A stretch of DNA of 19,602 bases from Bacillota bacterium (GCA_023399275.1 JAEWQH010000012.1:1-19602), one strand, 5' to 3'. Positions 7,866 through 15,511 are shown, numbered from the stretch's first letter. Translations and numbers: made by a program. Notes: generated by a model from the letters alone, not told the origin.

Positions 7866-9432
7866 TCAGCCGTTCAGCCGATCGAGCGCGGCCTCAAAGT
7901 CGCGCCCCCGCTTACCCAGAAACGGCACCCGGATCATATACTGCTTCAAAAATGCAAAGCTCAGGTTCTCCCCAGCCGCACGGCTTTACTTTTGAGCAGC
8001 AACGGCAGATACCGGCGCAGCAGCGCCAGCGACCGCTCGTCCTGCTTCATCTGATACAGCGTCATGTCGAAGGAGTAGCGCTTCTTTGGCGGACGCGCAT
8101 CCAGCGGCAGAATCCGCGGCGTTTTGCACTCCACCGAGCGGATCCACCCAAGCAGCCGCTCCCGCAGCTCCGCCCTGGCGGAGGCGAAGCGCGCATCCTC
8201 CGCAAGGTTGTTCAGCTCCGCCGGATCCGCCTCCAAATCGTAAAGATACGTTTCGTAGTAAACGTCCGCATCCGGCTTTGTCAGCGCATCCATGCTCGAC
8301 CCGCCGGAGACACCGTATTTCCACCGCGCGGTTCGGACGCAGCGGCAGGTTTCGCTCTCCGAGATCTGCGCGAACACCGCGTCCTTTTTCGGCGCCGCTC
8401 CATCCAGCCGGTCGGCGAGCGCCGAGCCGCGGTAGCAGGCCGGGCTTGCAACGCCGGCCGCGCGCAGAATCGTCGGCGCGAGGTCGATGATCTCGCCCAG
8501 CTCATCCACCGCGCCGCGGCCCAGATAACCCGGCCCACGCAGCACGCAGGGGATGCGCAGGCTCGCATCGTGGCAGCTGCGCTTGTATTCCCCATTTCGG
8601 GTTTTAAAATGGCAGCCGTGATCGGAGGCGTAGATCAGCAGCGTGTTATCCCACTCTCCGCTTGCGCGCAGATACCGCTCAAGCTTGCCGACGTTTTCAT
8701 CCAGCTTGGCGCAGGCGCCGAGGTAGTCCGCAAAGTTTTCCGGCGAGTCGCTCTCCAGCCGCGCGAATCCTCCGGCAGCGGCGCGTCCCCGAAGCGATCC
8801 CGGCTGCCCTCCGGTCCGCAGAAGCGGCCGAGGTCGTTCTGCTGATGCGGCTCAAGATGCGATATCGTGAGGAAAAACGGCTTCTCCCGCCCGCGTCCGC
8901 GCAGGTAGTCGATGGCTCTGTCCGTCAGAAAATCGACGCGGTTGCCGACGATATGCACCTTGCGGTTCTGCGTGTCGAAGACGTAGCCGTCCTCCATATG
9001 CGAGGTGAACTCCAGCGCGTTGGATGCCAGCCAGTAGTCGTATCCCGCGCGGTACTTTACGGGCACGTCGTAGCCGACGCCGGTTAAAAACGGGATCTTG
9101 TCGCTGTATATGTGCCATTTGCCGACATACGCGGTGTCGTACCCGGCGCGCTTCATCTGCTTGCCGAGGTTATCCCCGTCCGGCGGCAGGGTGCGCCCGT
9201 TTTTGTAATTTCCCGTCTCGCTGGCATACCGACCGGATTGCAGGCATGCCCGCGCCAGACCGCAGACCGGCTGAACGGTGAAGAAGCGCTCCAAGAACGT
9301 TCCCTCCTTACCCAGGCGGTCGAGATTCGGCGTTACGCCGCTCTGCACGCCAAAGTGGCTCAGCGTGTCCCAGCGCTGCTGGTCGGATAGAAACAGTATG
9401 ATATTGGGCCTTTTCGCCGTATCCGTTTTCAT
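7866..9432 (-). pseudogene. Sulfatase (family S1) interrupted by two -1 frameshifts
   Basis: Three reading frames together give one complete sulfatase of about 522 aa. Frame one starts at the ATG at 9432, which overlaps the previous stop as ATGA and has an AAGAAGG site. It holds FLSDQQRWDT (Asp17), the active-site region QPVCGLARAC (Cys57) and GKWH (104-107), and goes out of frame near 8769-8770. The second frame (to a TGA at 7961) holds ESDSPENFADYLGACAK, YASDHGCH and the LRIPCVLRGPGY region. A third frame, entered at GGGG (7970-7973), gives ENLSFAFLKQYMIRVPFLGK and ends at a TGA at 7866. Restoring one G at each site makes 523 codons including the stop. The motif reads CGLAR where CxPxR or CxAxR is expected, so Leu59 replaces Pro/Ala. 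Either the gene is decaying, or the indels are sequencing errors in G-runs. The two uninterrupted pieces are 9432 to about 8635 and about 8763 to 7961. Confidence 0.88.
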
Positions 9433-10874
9433 GGTTTCGCCTTCTTTTGCGATGTCCCGGCCGCTCGCTCCGGCTTTTTGCGCCGCAAAAAGCCCAGATA
9501 CAAACGTGCAAAATAACGCTGGCTCCTGTTCCATTCCGCCAGCAGGCCGCGGCGCCTCAGCAGCGTGCGCCAGGGTGCATAGCCGTCGTTTTCGCGCACG
9601 CAGACGTCGAGCCCGCGCTTGAGCTGCGCGCGCAGGCCGGCATCCTGCGCGGCGCCGATCCTGTTGTTCTGCTGCAGCTCGTCATCCGCGCCATAGAGCG
9701 CCACGCCGCGCCCGCGGTGGTCCGTGCAGTAGAGATACTGCTCGGTGCGGATCGCGCGCCACGACCCGGGCCTTCGAAACATCGCCTGGTGACACGGCAC
9801 GATGCTGTAATAGTATACGCTCTGCTGCGTGCCGCCGTCGCGTCGCTTCACCGCTGCGCTGCAGTCCACACCCTGCGCCTGCATCCAGTCTGCGCCGCCG
9901 CAGAGCGAATACAGCGTAGGCATCACGTCGATCAGCGAGATCAGCTGCGCACGCTTGCCGCTCTCCCAGCCTGCGTCTTTTTGGTAGAGCACGAGCGGCA
10001 CGCGCGCGCTCTCGTCGTAGTAGAGCTGCTTGTTCAGCCGCCCGTGGCTGCCGAGCATATCCCCGTGGTCGCTCGTGTAGACGACGATGGTATCCGCAAG
10101 CTGCCCCGTCTGCTCCAACGCCCGGAGCACGCGGCCGATCTGCACGTCGATCTGGCCGATGTGCGCATCGTATCCCGCACAGCAGCGCGCGATATCCGGC
10201 TGCGGCGCGATCCCGCCAAAGCGATCCTGCCGGCAAACGGGCTCCACGTTGCCGCGCAGCCGCAGCTGCTTGGAGGCGTACCGCTCCAGCTCGCCCTCCG
10301 GCAGTGCAAAATAGGGGTCATGCGGCGTGCCGAACCCCAGCATCAGAAACCAGGGGCGCGCATCCTCTTTCCGCCCCCCGAGGTATTCCATCGCAAGCTG
10401 CGCCTGCGCCGCCGGCTCGTATCCCTCGATCCGGTGGCGCACGTTGTCGTTGTCGTCGTAGTACGCGTTGAGGTACGCATGGTTGCAATTGCAGCCGCGC
10501 CAGTATTGAAAGCCCAGGCGGCGCGCTTCATCGATGAACTGATCGCGCGGGACTCCGCCGAGGTGCCATTTCCCGACATAGGCGGTGTCGTACCCCAGTG
10601 CCGAGAACCGGTGCGCCGCCGACACGGTGTCCTCGCGGATCTGCATATCGTTGGCTACGGCTCCATGCCGCAGCGCGTGCTGCGAGGAGAACAGCGTCCC
10701 CCTCGCAGGAACGCAAAGCGGGCTGTTGGAATAGCAGTTGTCAAACCATACGCCCTCCTGCGCCAAGCGGTCCAGATTCGGTGTGATAACATCCGGATTT
10801 CCGCGATACCCGACATCGCAGAAGCGATGCTGGTCCGAGAGGATCAAGAGGAGGTTTGGCTTGCTCTTTGACAT
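9429..10874 (-). CDS. Sulfatase, Cys-type (family S1)
   Basis: This 481-aa intact sulfatase begins LLLILSDQHRFCDVGYRG, with metal ligands Asp14 and Gln15, and carries the canonical modification motif CVPAR (Cys54, Pro56, Arg58). GKWH (101-104), GFGTPHDPY (about 180-188) and YTSDHGDMLGSHG (Asp269, His270) complete the expected active site. There is no signal peptide, so desulfation should take place in the cytoplasm, after modification of Cys54 by the maturase encoded at the left edge. A GGAAGGA site 8 nt upstream supports the ATG. Its stop overlaps the start of the next sulfatase (ATGA), which indicates translational coupling. The symporter gene ends 25 nt upstream. It differs from the other two sulfatases in motif and loop sequence, so the three probably act on different sulfate positions. 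Confidence 0.94.
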   Translation of the reverse strand: MSKSKPNLLLILSDQHRFCDVGYRGNPDVITPNLDRLAQEGVWFDNCYSNSPLCVPARGTLFSSQHALRHGAVANDMQIREDTVSAAHRFSALGYDTAYVGKWHLGGVPRDQFIDEARRLGFQYWRGCNCNHAYLNAYYDDNDNVRHRIEGYEPAAQAQLAMEYLGGRKEDARPWFLMLGFGTPHDPYFALPEGELERYASKQLRLRGNVEPVCRQDRFGGIAPQPDIARCCAGYDAHIGQIDVQIGRVLRALEQTGQLADTIVVYTSDHGDMLGSHGRLNKQLYYDESARVPLVLYQKDAGWESGKRAQLISLIDVMPTLYSLCGGADWMQAQGVDCSAAVKRRDGGTQQSVYYYSIVPCHQAMFRRPGSWRAIRTEQYLYCTDHRGRGVALYGADDELQQNNRIGAAQDAGLRAQLKRGLDVCVRENDGYAPWRTLLRRRGLLAEWNRSQRYFARLYLGFLRRKKPERAAGTSQKKAKP

Positions 10875-10899
10875 GGTTTTTTATCCTTCCGCCCGGGCG

Positions 10900-12375
10900 C
10901 TACTGCGCCTGCGCCTCTCTTCTCTTGGTCAGCTCCTGCATCATCTCTTCGCGGAGTTCCGGCGTGATCGGGTACTTGAAGCGGTAGATCAGATATGCAA
11001 CCAGCGCCAGCAGCGCAGGCAGCAGCGCAGAGACGACCATGAACCAATTGAGCATCCCCGGGATCGCGCCCAGATCGCCCACATAGGTGTCCGTCACCGA
11101 ATCAACCTCGTAGCCGATAACGATCAGTATGCCGCCGACCATCGCCGAAGAAAGCGCCGTCTGCGCCTTTTCCAGGAACTTGCGCATCGCGTCAACGAGC
11201 GCGCTGGTGGTCTTGCCGGTCTTGTAAACGCCGTAGTCCATGCACTCGAGCCAGATGTTCATGGCGGGCACGAAGTTGACGCCCGTCGCAAGCAGCTGCA
11301 GGAAAAGCATGATGAAGTACAGCGCGGGGCTGAGCTCCAGCACGCCGACAAGCTTCATCAGGAAGAACACAACGCCGATGATCACCGACGCGATCATGCT
11401 GATCTTTGAAGTCTTAAGCGGATCCCCAAGCTTTTTGATCATCATCGGCCCGAGGAACGCGCCGAGCAACAGCGGCAGCATCTGCATGGCGCCCATGACC
11501 GTCGTATACAACGCAAATTTTCCGGAGTCGATCACGCCGGTCGTCAGATCGGCGCAATAGGCCCACTTCACGTAGTAGGTTGCCGTTGCAAACACCATCG
11601 TCCAGATGAATCCGCTGAACAGCACGGCGAAGAATTGCGCTTTGAGCGGCTCGTTTGTCTTGAGCATATGGAAGATGTCCTTCATCGTCAGCTTCGGCTG
11701 CTTCTTCGTCTCATATGTGGACATCCTGCCCTCTTTGACCAGAGCCGTGCCGAGCAGGGAGAGCAGCGCGATCGGCACGATGAGAATGATCGTCATCAGC
11801 GAAAACGATCGGCTCATATCGCCGATTTTTTGGTTGAGCCCAGCCGTCATGGCAAGGAAAAATGCAAACGGCACCGCAGCCAGCATCCCGACGATGCGGG
11901 GCCACATCGCCATCTTCGCGCGGACGTTCATATCCTCAGACAGCGTTTGCTTGAGTGGCTCTGCCGCGAAAAACGAGATGCCGATGTCGTAGACCAAGTA
12001 GAACAAAACGACCCAAAGAACGATCAGCACCGGGCTTTTGATCACCGCCGACGGAATGTTGTAGAGCGCGATAATCGCGATCAGAATCGTGATCGTGCTG
12101 ATAAAGCAGAACGGCTTGTACTTGCCGATCTTCGTCACGCGCGCGCTGTCCATGATCCACCCCTGCAGCGGATCGTCCACCGCGTCCACGATCCTGCCGA
12201 CCAGCAGCAGCACCGTGCCCAGCACGGCGGCCATTGCGCCGATACCGGCATAGTCGGTCAGGTAGAGCATAAACAGACTCGTCATAAACGACGCGGCGGC
12301 CACGCTCATCAGCCCCATTGTGGACAGGCCGAACATGGTCTTAAAATCCTGCGGGTACCCTTTTTTGGATTTCAT
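10900..12375 (-). CDS. GPH-family (MelB-like) sugar:cation symporter
   Basis: This 491-aa membrane protein has about 12 hydrophobic segments and belongs to the glycoside-pentoside-hexuronide:cation symporter branch of the major facilitator superfamily. The diagnostic N-terminal region RIVDAVDDPLQGWIMD (61-76) holds the acidic residues (Asp64, Asp67/68) that bind the coupling cation in MelB-like proteins. The cytoplasmic motif KIGKYKPF (82-89) follows. A second-half loop near YETKKQPKLTMKDIFHML separates the two six-helix halves. It should import glycosides or short oligosaccharides with Na+ or H+. As it sits directly upstream of the sulfatases, sulfated or acidic oligosaccharides are the likely cargo (inference). 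A GGGAGAG site precedes the ATG. It lies 21 nt after the CHR gene and 25 nt before the sulfatase. Confidence 0.92.
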   Translation of the reverse strand: MKSKKGYPQDFKTMFGLSTMGLMSVAAASFMTSLFMLYLTDYAGIGAMAAVLGTVLLLVGRIVDAVDDPLQGWIMDSARVTKIGKYKPFCFISTITILIAIIALYNIPSAVIKSPVLIVLWVVLFYLVYDIGISFFAAEPLKQTLSEDMNVRAKMAMWPRIVGMLAAVPFAFFLAMTAGLNQKIGDMSRSFSLMTIILIVPIALLSLLGTALVKEGRMSTYETKKQPKLTMKDIFHMLKTNEPLKAQFFAVLFSGFIWTMVFATATYYVKWAYCADLTTGVIDSGKFALYTTVMGAMQMLPLLLGAFLGPMMIKKLGDPLKTSKISMIASVIIGVVFFLMKLVGVLELSPALYFIMLFLQLLATGVNFVPAMNIWLECMDYGVYKTGKTTSALVDAMRKFLEKAQTALSSAMVGGILIVIGYEVDSVTDTYVGDLGAIPGMLNWFMVVSALLPALLALVAYLIYRFKYPITPELREEMMQELTKRREAQAQ

Positions 12376-12396
12376 AACTCTCTCCCTTTCTCATCC

Positions 12397-13116
12397 TTAT
12401 CCTTTGTATGCAGCATCAGATCCATCTGATGGGTTGCCCTGTTGTTCTGCGCCCGCTGTGAGCGCCGCCTTCCGGCTGCGTGCGCGCCGTAGCGCGACCA
12501 GCCCAATCACCGTACCCGCCATCGCGGCGTCGATGGCCGCTTGAAGCGGCACTGCAAGCGGCTGCTGCAGGTAAAACACCACGCCGGCCGCACCGGATGC
12601 CGCGATGATCCAGATCGGGTTGAGATCCAGCAGGCGCAGCACGACGATCCCTCCCAGCAGGAGCGCCGCGTTGAGCCAGTTGACGTTTGACAGCGCGATC
12701 GTCTCCGTATGAAACAGCGCCAGCAGCAGGATCGATACGCCGGCCGAAGCGACAAGCCCGACCACCGCGGGACGCAACCCGTTTAACACGCCCTGCATAA
12801 GCGCCATGTCGTGATATCTCTGATAGAGGTGCGCCAGGAGCATCACGATTACGCAGGACGGCAGGATACAGCCGAGGGTCGCCACCAGCGTCCCGGGAAC
12901 ACCCGCGATCTTGATGCCGACGAACGTCGCCGCGTTGACCGCGATGGGCCCCGGCGTCATCTCCGCAATGCTGATCACGTCCGCAAACTGCGCCATCGTC
13001 AGCCAGCCGTGCAGTTCGACGATCTGGTTCTGAATCAACGGCAGTGCGGCATATCCGCCGCCGATGCTGAACAGCCCGATCTGGAGAAAACTCAAAAACA
13101 GCTGAAGATAGATCAT
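12397..13116 (-). CDS. CHR-family (chromate-type) transporter, second half-size subunit
   Basis: This 239-aa membrane protein is one half-size member of the chromate ion transporter family. The N-terminal signature IGGGYAALPL (18-27) and MTPGPIAVN (53-61) are the conserved CHR elements, followed by several hydrophobic helices and a basic C-terminal tail. I start it at the ATG at 13116, which overlaps the stop of the preceding CHR gene as ATGA and has an AGGAAGGTGAG site. A longer frame beginning at 13146 would overlap the upstream gene and lacks a better site. In two-gene CHR systems both halves are needed for transport. Characterised members move chromate, an analogue of sulfate. Being co-transcribed with sulfatases, a role in moving sulfate is plausible but unproven. 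Confidence 0.9.
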   Translation of the reverse strand: MIYLQLFLSFLQIGLFSIGGGYAALPLIQNQIVELHGWLTMAQFADVISIAEMTPGPIAVNAATFVGIKIAGVPGTLVATLGCILPSCVIVMLLAHLYQRYHDMALMQGVLNGLRPAVVGLVASAGVSILLLALFHTETIALSNVNWLNAALLLGGIVVLRLLDLNPIWIIAASGAAGVVFYLQQPLAVPLQAAIDAAMAGTVIGLVALRRARSRKAALTAGAEQQGNPSDGSDAAYKG

Positions 13117-13682
13117 TGTTTTCTCACCTTCCTGCGCAGCAGCCATGCCTGCACCGCGCCGACGAGCGCGCAGATCAGGATGACGAGGATGATGTTGACC
13201 TGAAAGAAATAGACTGCGGCAAAGACCGCCGCCATGACGAAGACCGACACCCAGTTTCGATCGTGCACGATACTGCGCCCAAGGTCGAATACGACGCTGA
13301 CGATCACGGCAGCCACGCCGGCGCGCATGGCGCCGAGCGCGGCGTTGACGACCGGGTTCGCCTGAAACGCCTCATAGAACAGTGAGATGACCGAAAGGAT
13401 GACCATCGGCGGCAGAATGGTGCCGATGATTGCGACCGCGGCGCCAAGCCCGCCGGCAATGCGATAGCCCAGCAGGATGGATGCGTTGACCGCGACGGCG
13501 CCGGGCGAGGACTGCGCGATCGCGATGAAATCCAGCGTCTCCTCTTCGTTGAGCCAGGCGAGCTCGTCGACAAACTTCTTCTTCATCAGCGGCACGATGA
13601 CATACCCGCCGCCAAACGTAAAGGCGCTGATCAGGAAGGTAGAAGTAAACAGTTTCCAGAGTTTTTTTCCGAGTTGTTGCAT
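13113..13682 (-). CDS. CHR-family (chromate-type) transporter, first half-size subunit
   Basis: This 189-aa membrane protein is the partner of the next CHR gene. It shows FTFGGGYVIVPL (about 21-32) and AQSSPGAVAVNASILLGYRI (about 56-75), the same family signatures as its neighbour, with about six hydrophobic helices. I start it at the ATG at 13682, preceded at 9 nt by AAAGGA, not at the more distant start at 13751, which would add a hydrophilic tail that does not look like CHR protein. It is the first gene of the minus-strand operon, about 140 nt downstream of the likely promoter. Its stop overlaps the next start as ATGA, so the two halves are translationally coupled. Transport of chromate versus sulfate cannot be decided from the sequence. 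Confidence 0.9.
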   Translation of the reverse strand: MQQLGKKLWKLFTSTFLISAFTFGGGYVIVPLMKKKFVDELAWLNEEETLDFIAIAQSSPGAVAVNASILLGYRIAGGLGAAVAIIGTILPPMVILSVISLFYEAFQANPVVNAALGAMRAGVAAVIVSVVFDLGRSIVHDRNWVSVFVMAAVFAAVYFFQVNIILVILICALVGAVQAWLLRRKVRKQ

Positions 13683-13822
13683 GCGTTTGATTCCTTTGGA
13701 GATTTTCGGTCCGGATGATCGGCCGACTGGAGCCGGCATGACGCAAACCACCCGCTATACGGGCACTCCGCTCTTTGAACGTTAAAAGCAGCTTTGATAC
13801 GGCATATGATTTGGATGGTGTC

Positions 13823-13855
13823 ATTATATTAGAGAATCCAGGTATTGTCTTTCAA
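13823..13855 (-). promoter_or_regulatory. Probable sigma-A promoter of the glycan-utilisation operon
   Basis: On the minus strand, TTGAAA (13855-13850) is followed after 18 nt by TAATAT (13831-13826), which continues into TATAAT (13828-13823). It lies in an AT-rich stretch that stands out from the GC-rich surroundings, between the divergent regulator and the first CHR gene. The mRNA leader would be about 140 nt. Confidence 0.6.
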
Positions 13856-13902
13856 TTTATTATGATTTATTGTATGATATTATTGTCCGGGAGGATGATA
13901 TC
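13843..13902 (+). promoter_or_regulatory. AT-rich control region and ribosome binding site of the AraC-type regulator
   Basis: Roughly 45 AT-rich bases precede the regulator, with possible -10 hexamers such as TATGAT (13873-13878) and a repeated ATTGTC (13844-13849 and 13882-13887). The -35 is weak, so the promoter itself is not certain. GGGAGG (13889-13894) ends 8 nt before the GTG at 13903 and decides that start. This region overlaps the opposite-strand promoter, so a bound regulator could affect both directions. Confidence 0.45.
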
Positions 13903-15099
13903 GTGGATAATGCCTATTTTTGTCAAACGCTGAGCCACCTGATGGGGCTGCCCGTGCGCCTGTATCGCGGCGGCGTGCTGTTGTGCCGCTGCAGCGTATT
14001 GGATTTTGTGCCCGATCCGGTCGAGCCACTGCTGGCCGAGATCCTCGCCGAGGAGCGCCCTGTGCGTTTTTATGAACGCAATCTGATGTTCTTTGGTCTG
14101 GTCCGCGGCGAGCGGCAGCGCCTCTCCATCATCATCGGCCCATCCTTCACCATCCGCCCGGGCACCGACCAGGTCCACACGCTGATGCACTCGCTCGGTA
14201 TCGCGCACGACCGCATGCGAGAGTTTCGCTACTATTTGGAAAACCTCCCAAGCTATCCCGTGGAGAGCTTTCTGCAGGTGCTGTGTTTTATCCACTACGC
14301 GCTCAACAAGAAAAAGCTCTCGATTTCGGATCTCGTCTCACAGGGGATTACGCCTGTCTCCGGCAGGCCGGTGCTCGATGACGTATCCGAGCTGAAGACG
14401 GAGGAGAAGGAGACCATTCACAACACCTATCAGATGGAGCAGGAGATGCTCTCCTATATCACGACCGGGCAGACCGACGCGCTCAGGCGTATGCTCTCCG
14501 GCCCGCCGACCGGCAGCGTAGGCAAGATCGCGCACGACGAGCTGCGCCAGCGCAGAAACATGTTTGTCTGCGCGGCGACGCTCGCCAGCCGCGCCGCTAT
14601 CCACGGCGGCCTCTCGCACGAGATCGCCTTTGCGCTGAGCGATACCTACATCCAAAAAGCCGAGCTGCTCGGCGATTACTCGTCGCTCGCAAGCCTGAGC
14701 ATGTCCATGCTCACCGATTTTGCCGCGCGCGTGGAGGCGCTCGGCCTGAACGAAGGGTATCCGCCGCACGTGACGGACGCGATCCGCTACATCAACAAAA
14801 ATATCAATCAGCAGCTCTCGCTCGAGCAGGTCGCCTCGGTAGTCGGCATCAGCCGGACACACCTTTGCGCGGTATTCAAAAAAGCGACCGGCAAGACGCT
14901 GATCTCCTACTTCACCCAGCGGAAGATCACGGAGGCCAAGCGCCTGCTTTCCACGACGGACATGGCGCTCGGCGCGATCAGCGACTTTCTTGGATACTCC
15001 TCCCAGAGTCATTTTCAAAAGGTCTTTCGCGAGCAGGCCGGTGAGACGCCGCTCTCGTTTCGCATCCGCGCGGCGCAGCCCGGCACCGGAAAGATTTGA
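13903..15099 (+). CDS. AraC-family transcriptional regulator
   Basis: This protein of about 398 aa has a C-terminal AraC/XylS double helix-turn-helix (about residues 293-390). It includes the LSLEQVASVVGISRTHLCAV and FKKATGKTLISYFTQRK stretches, then ISDFLGYSSQSHFQKVFR, which is the classic second helix-turn-helix with its F-x-R-x-F-x-x-x-x-G-like ending. The N-terminal 290 residues are a sensor region of a type I cannot name. It contains a GLVRGERQRLSIIIGPSF strand and then a mostly helical segment, and has no periplasmic or membrane segment. The GTG start at 13903 is chosen for its GGGAGG site at 8 nt; an upstream TTG at 13870 in the same frame has no such site. It is divergent from the sulfatase/glycosidase operon, so it most likely senses an imported sugar and activates that operon. 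It could also act on the ABC operon downstream. Confidence 0.92.
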   Translation: MDNAYFCQTLSHLMGLPVRLYRGGVLLCRCSVLDFVPDPVEPLLAEILAEERPVRFYERNLMFFGLVRGERQRLSIIIGPSFTIRPGTDQVHTLMHSLGIAHDRMREFRYYLENLPSYPVESFLQVLCFIHYALNKKKLSISDLVSQGITPVSGRPVLDDVSELKTEEKETIHNTYQMEQEMLSYITTGQTDALRRMLSGPPTGSVGKIAHDELRQRRNMFVCAATLASRAAIHGGLSHEIAFALSDTYIQKAELLGDYSSLASLSMSMLTDFAARVEALGLNEGYPPHVTDAIRYINKNINQQLSLEQVASVVGISRTHLCAVFKKATGKTLISYFTQRKITEAKRLLSTTDMALGAISDFLGYSSQSHFQKVFREQAGETPLSFRIRAAQPGTGKI

Positions 15100-15226
15100 C
15101 CCCGCGCGCAGCGCGAAGCAAAAAAAGCGGCGGCCTTTCCTATTATCAAGTATCCGCTGTCCGGTGGCCGCCCGTATCCCCGCGTCCGGCGTACGCACCG
15201 TGCGTGCCCACGCGATGATTTCGCGC
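15100..15226. other. Intergenic region after the regulator gene
   Basis: No gene is visible here. GGCGGCC (15131-15137) and GGCCGCC about 35 nt further on could form a hairpin, but there is no T-run after it, so I do not call a terminator for the regulator gene. Confidence 0.4.
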
Positions 15227-15255
15227 TTGACAAGCCTTCCAAATGATGTTAAATT
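15227..15255 (+). promoter_or_regulatory. Sigma-A-type promoter of the Liv ABC operon leader
   Basis: A perfect -35 TTGACA (15227-15232) is followed after exactly 17 nt by TAAATT (15250-15255), 4 of 6 to the -10 consensus, in a locally AT-rich stretch. Transcription would start near 15262, about 365 nt upstream of the binding-protein gene, leaving room for the leader described next. A nearby TACAAT (15259-15264) is an alternative -10 but has no good -35. Confidence 0.65.
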
Positions 15256-15301
15256 AGCTACAATCTTGAAATATCGATTGCGTGCAAGGGAGCCGCTGCC
15301 A

Positions 15302-15511
15302 ATGACGCAGGTTTTTTCCAAAAACCAAACGTTCAGCCGGTCGCATAGTGCGACCTGTTTTATGTGCGCCTCCTTCGCCGCCCTTCGCTTTTTCCATCCG
15401 CTCAGCGCGCCCGCGTTGGGCGTTTTCATTATTTGCCTGTCGATACTCCTCGCTGTATCGATTCTTCGAATTATGCACTTGGGCGCATATGCCGATATGG
15501 AACGAGCCTGA
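15302..15511 (+). CDS. Putative 69-aa leader peptide / small membrane protein
   Basis: A 69-codon ORF starts at an ATG preceded at 9 nt by AAGGGAG (15286-15292), downstream of a good promoter and 19 nt upstream of an intrinsic terminator stem. Residues 41-57 read VFIICLSILLAVSILRI. Eleven of these 17 are Ile, Leu or Val, and they use codons such as ATT, ATA, CTT and GTA, while the transporter genes nearby mostly use ATC and CTG/CTC. The last codons, after MHLGAYADMERA, lie on the 5' arm of the antiterminator. Two readings are possible: a leader peptide whose Ile/Leu/Val codons stall ribosomes during starvation, or a real small protein with one membrane helix. Two 7-bp hairpins near its start (15310-15326 and 15339-15355) could also mean that the RNA, not the peptide, is what matters. 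I do not recognise the sequence. Confidence 0.5.
   Translation: MTQVFSKNQTFSRSHSATCFMCASFAALRFFHPLSAPALGVFIICLSILLAVSILRIMHLGAYADMERA
15310..15355 (+). repeat. Two short perfect hairpins in the leader RNA
   Basis: GGTTTTT and AAAAACC (15310-15316 and 15320-15326) form a 7-bp stem with a 3-nt loop. GGTCGCA and TGCGACC (15339-15345 and 15349-15355) form a second one of the same size. They lie just after the start of the small ORF. Two such hairpins close together suggest structured RNA. Confidence 0.45.

Noticed and set aside
9433..9534. Longer N-terminus for the broken sulfatase
   Set aside because: It would overlap the end of the intact sulfatase by about 100 nt and adds a non-sulfatase tail. 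The ATGA overlap start at 9432 leads straight into the sulfatase fold.
9447..10871. A plus-strand open frame of about 474 codons opposite the intact sulfatase
   Set aside because: It is almost exactly the mirror of the sulfatase gene, with Arg/Ala/Val-rich composition and no recognisable motif. It is a GC-bias shadow.
13116..13146. Longer N-terminus for the second CHR subunit
   Set aside because: The added residues are hydrophilic, overlap the previous gene and lack a better ribosome site. The ATG at 13116 in the ATGA overlap has AGGAAGGTGAG at the right distance.
15108..15140. Short inverted repeat and an A-run after the regulator gene as a terminator
   Set aside because: The run is of A, not T, on the transcribed strand, and for the opposite strand the hairpin is not directly before the T-run.
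15262..15360. A T-box or known riboswitch in the Liv leader
   Set aside because: I found no T-box sequence resembling TGGNACCGCG and none of the conserved cores I know for SAM, cobalamin, glycine, THF, ZTP, preQ1 or guanidine riboswitches. A covariance-model search would settle this.
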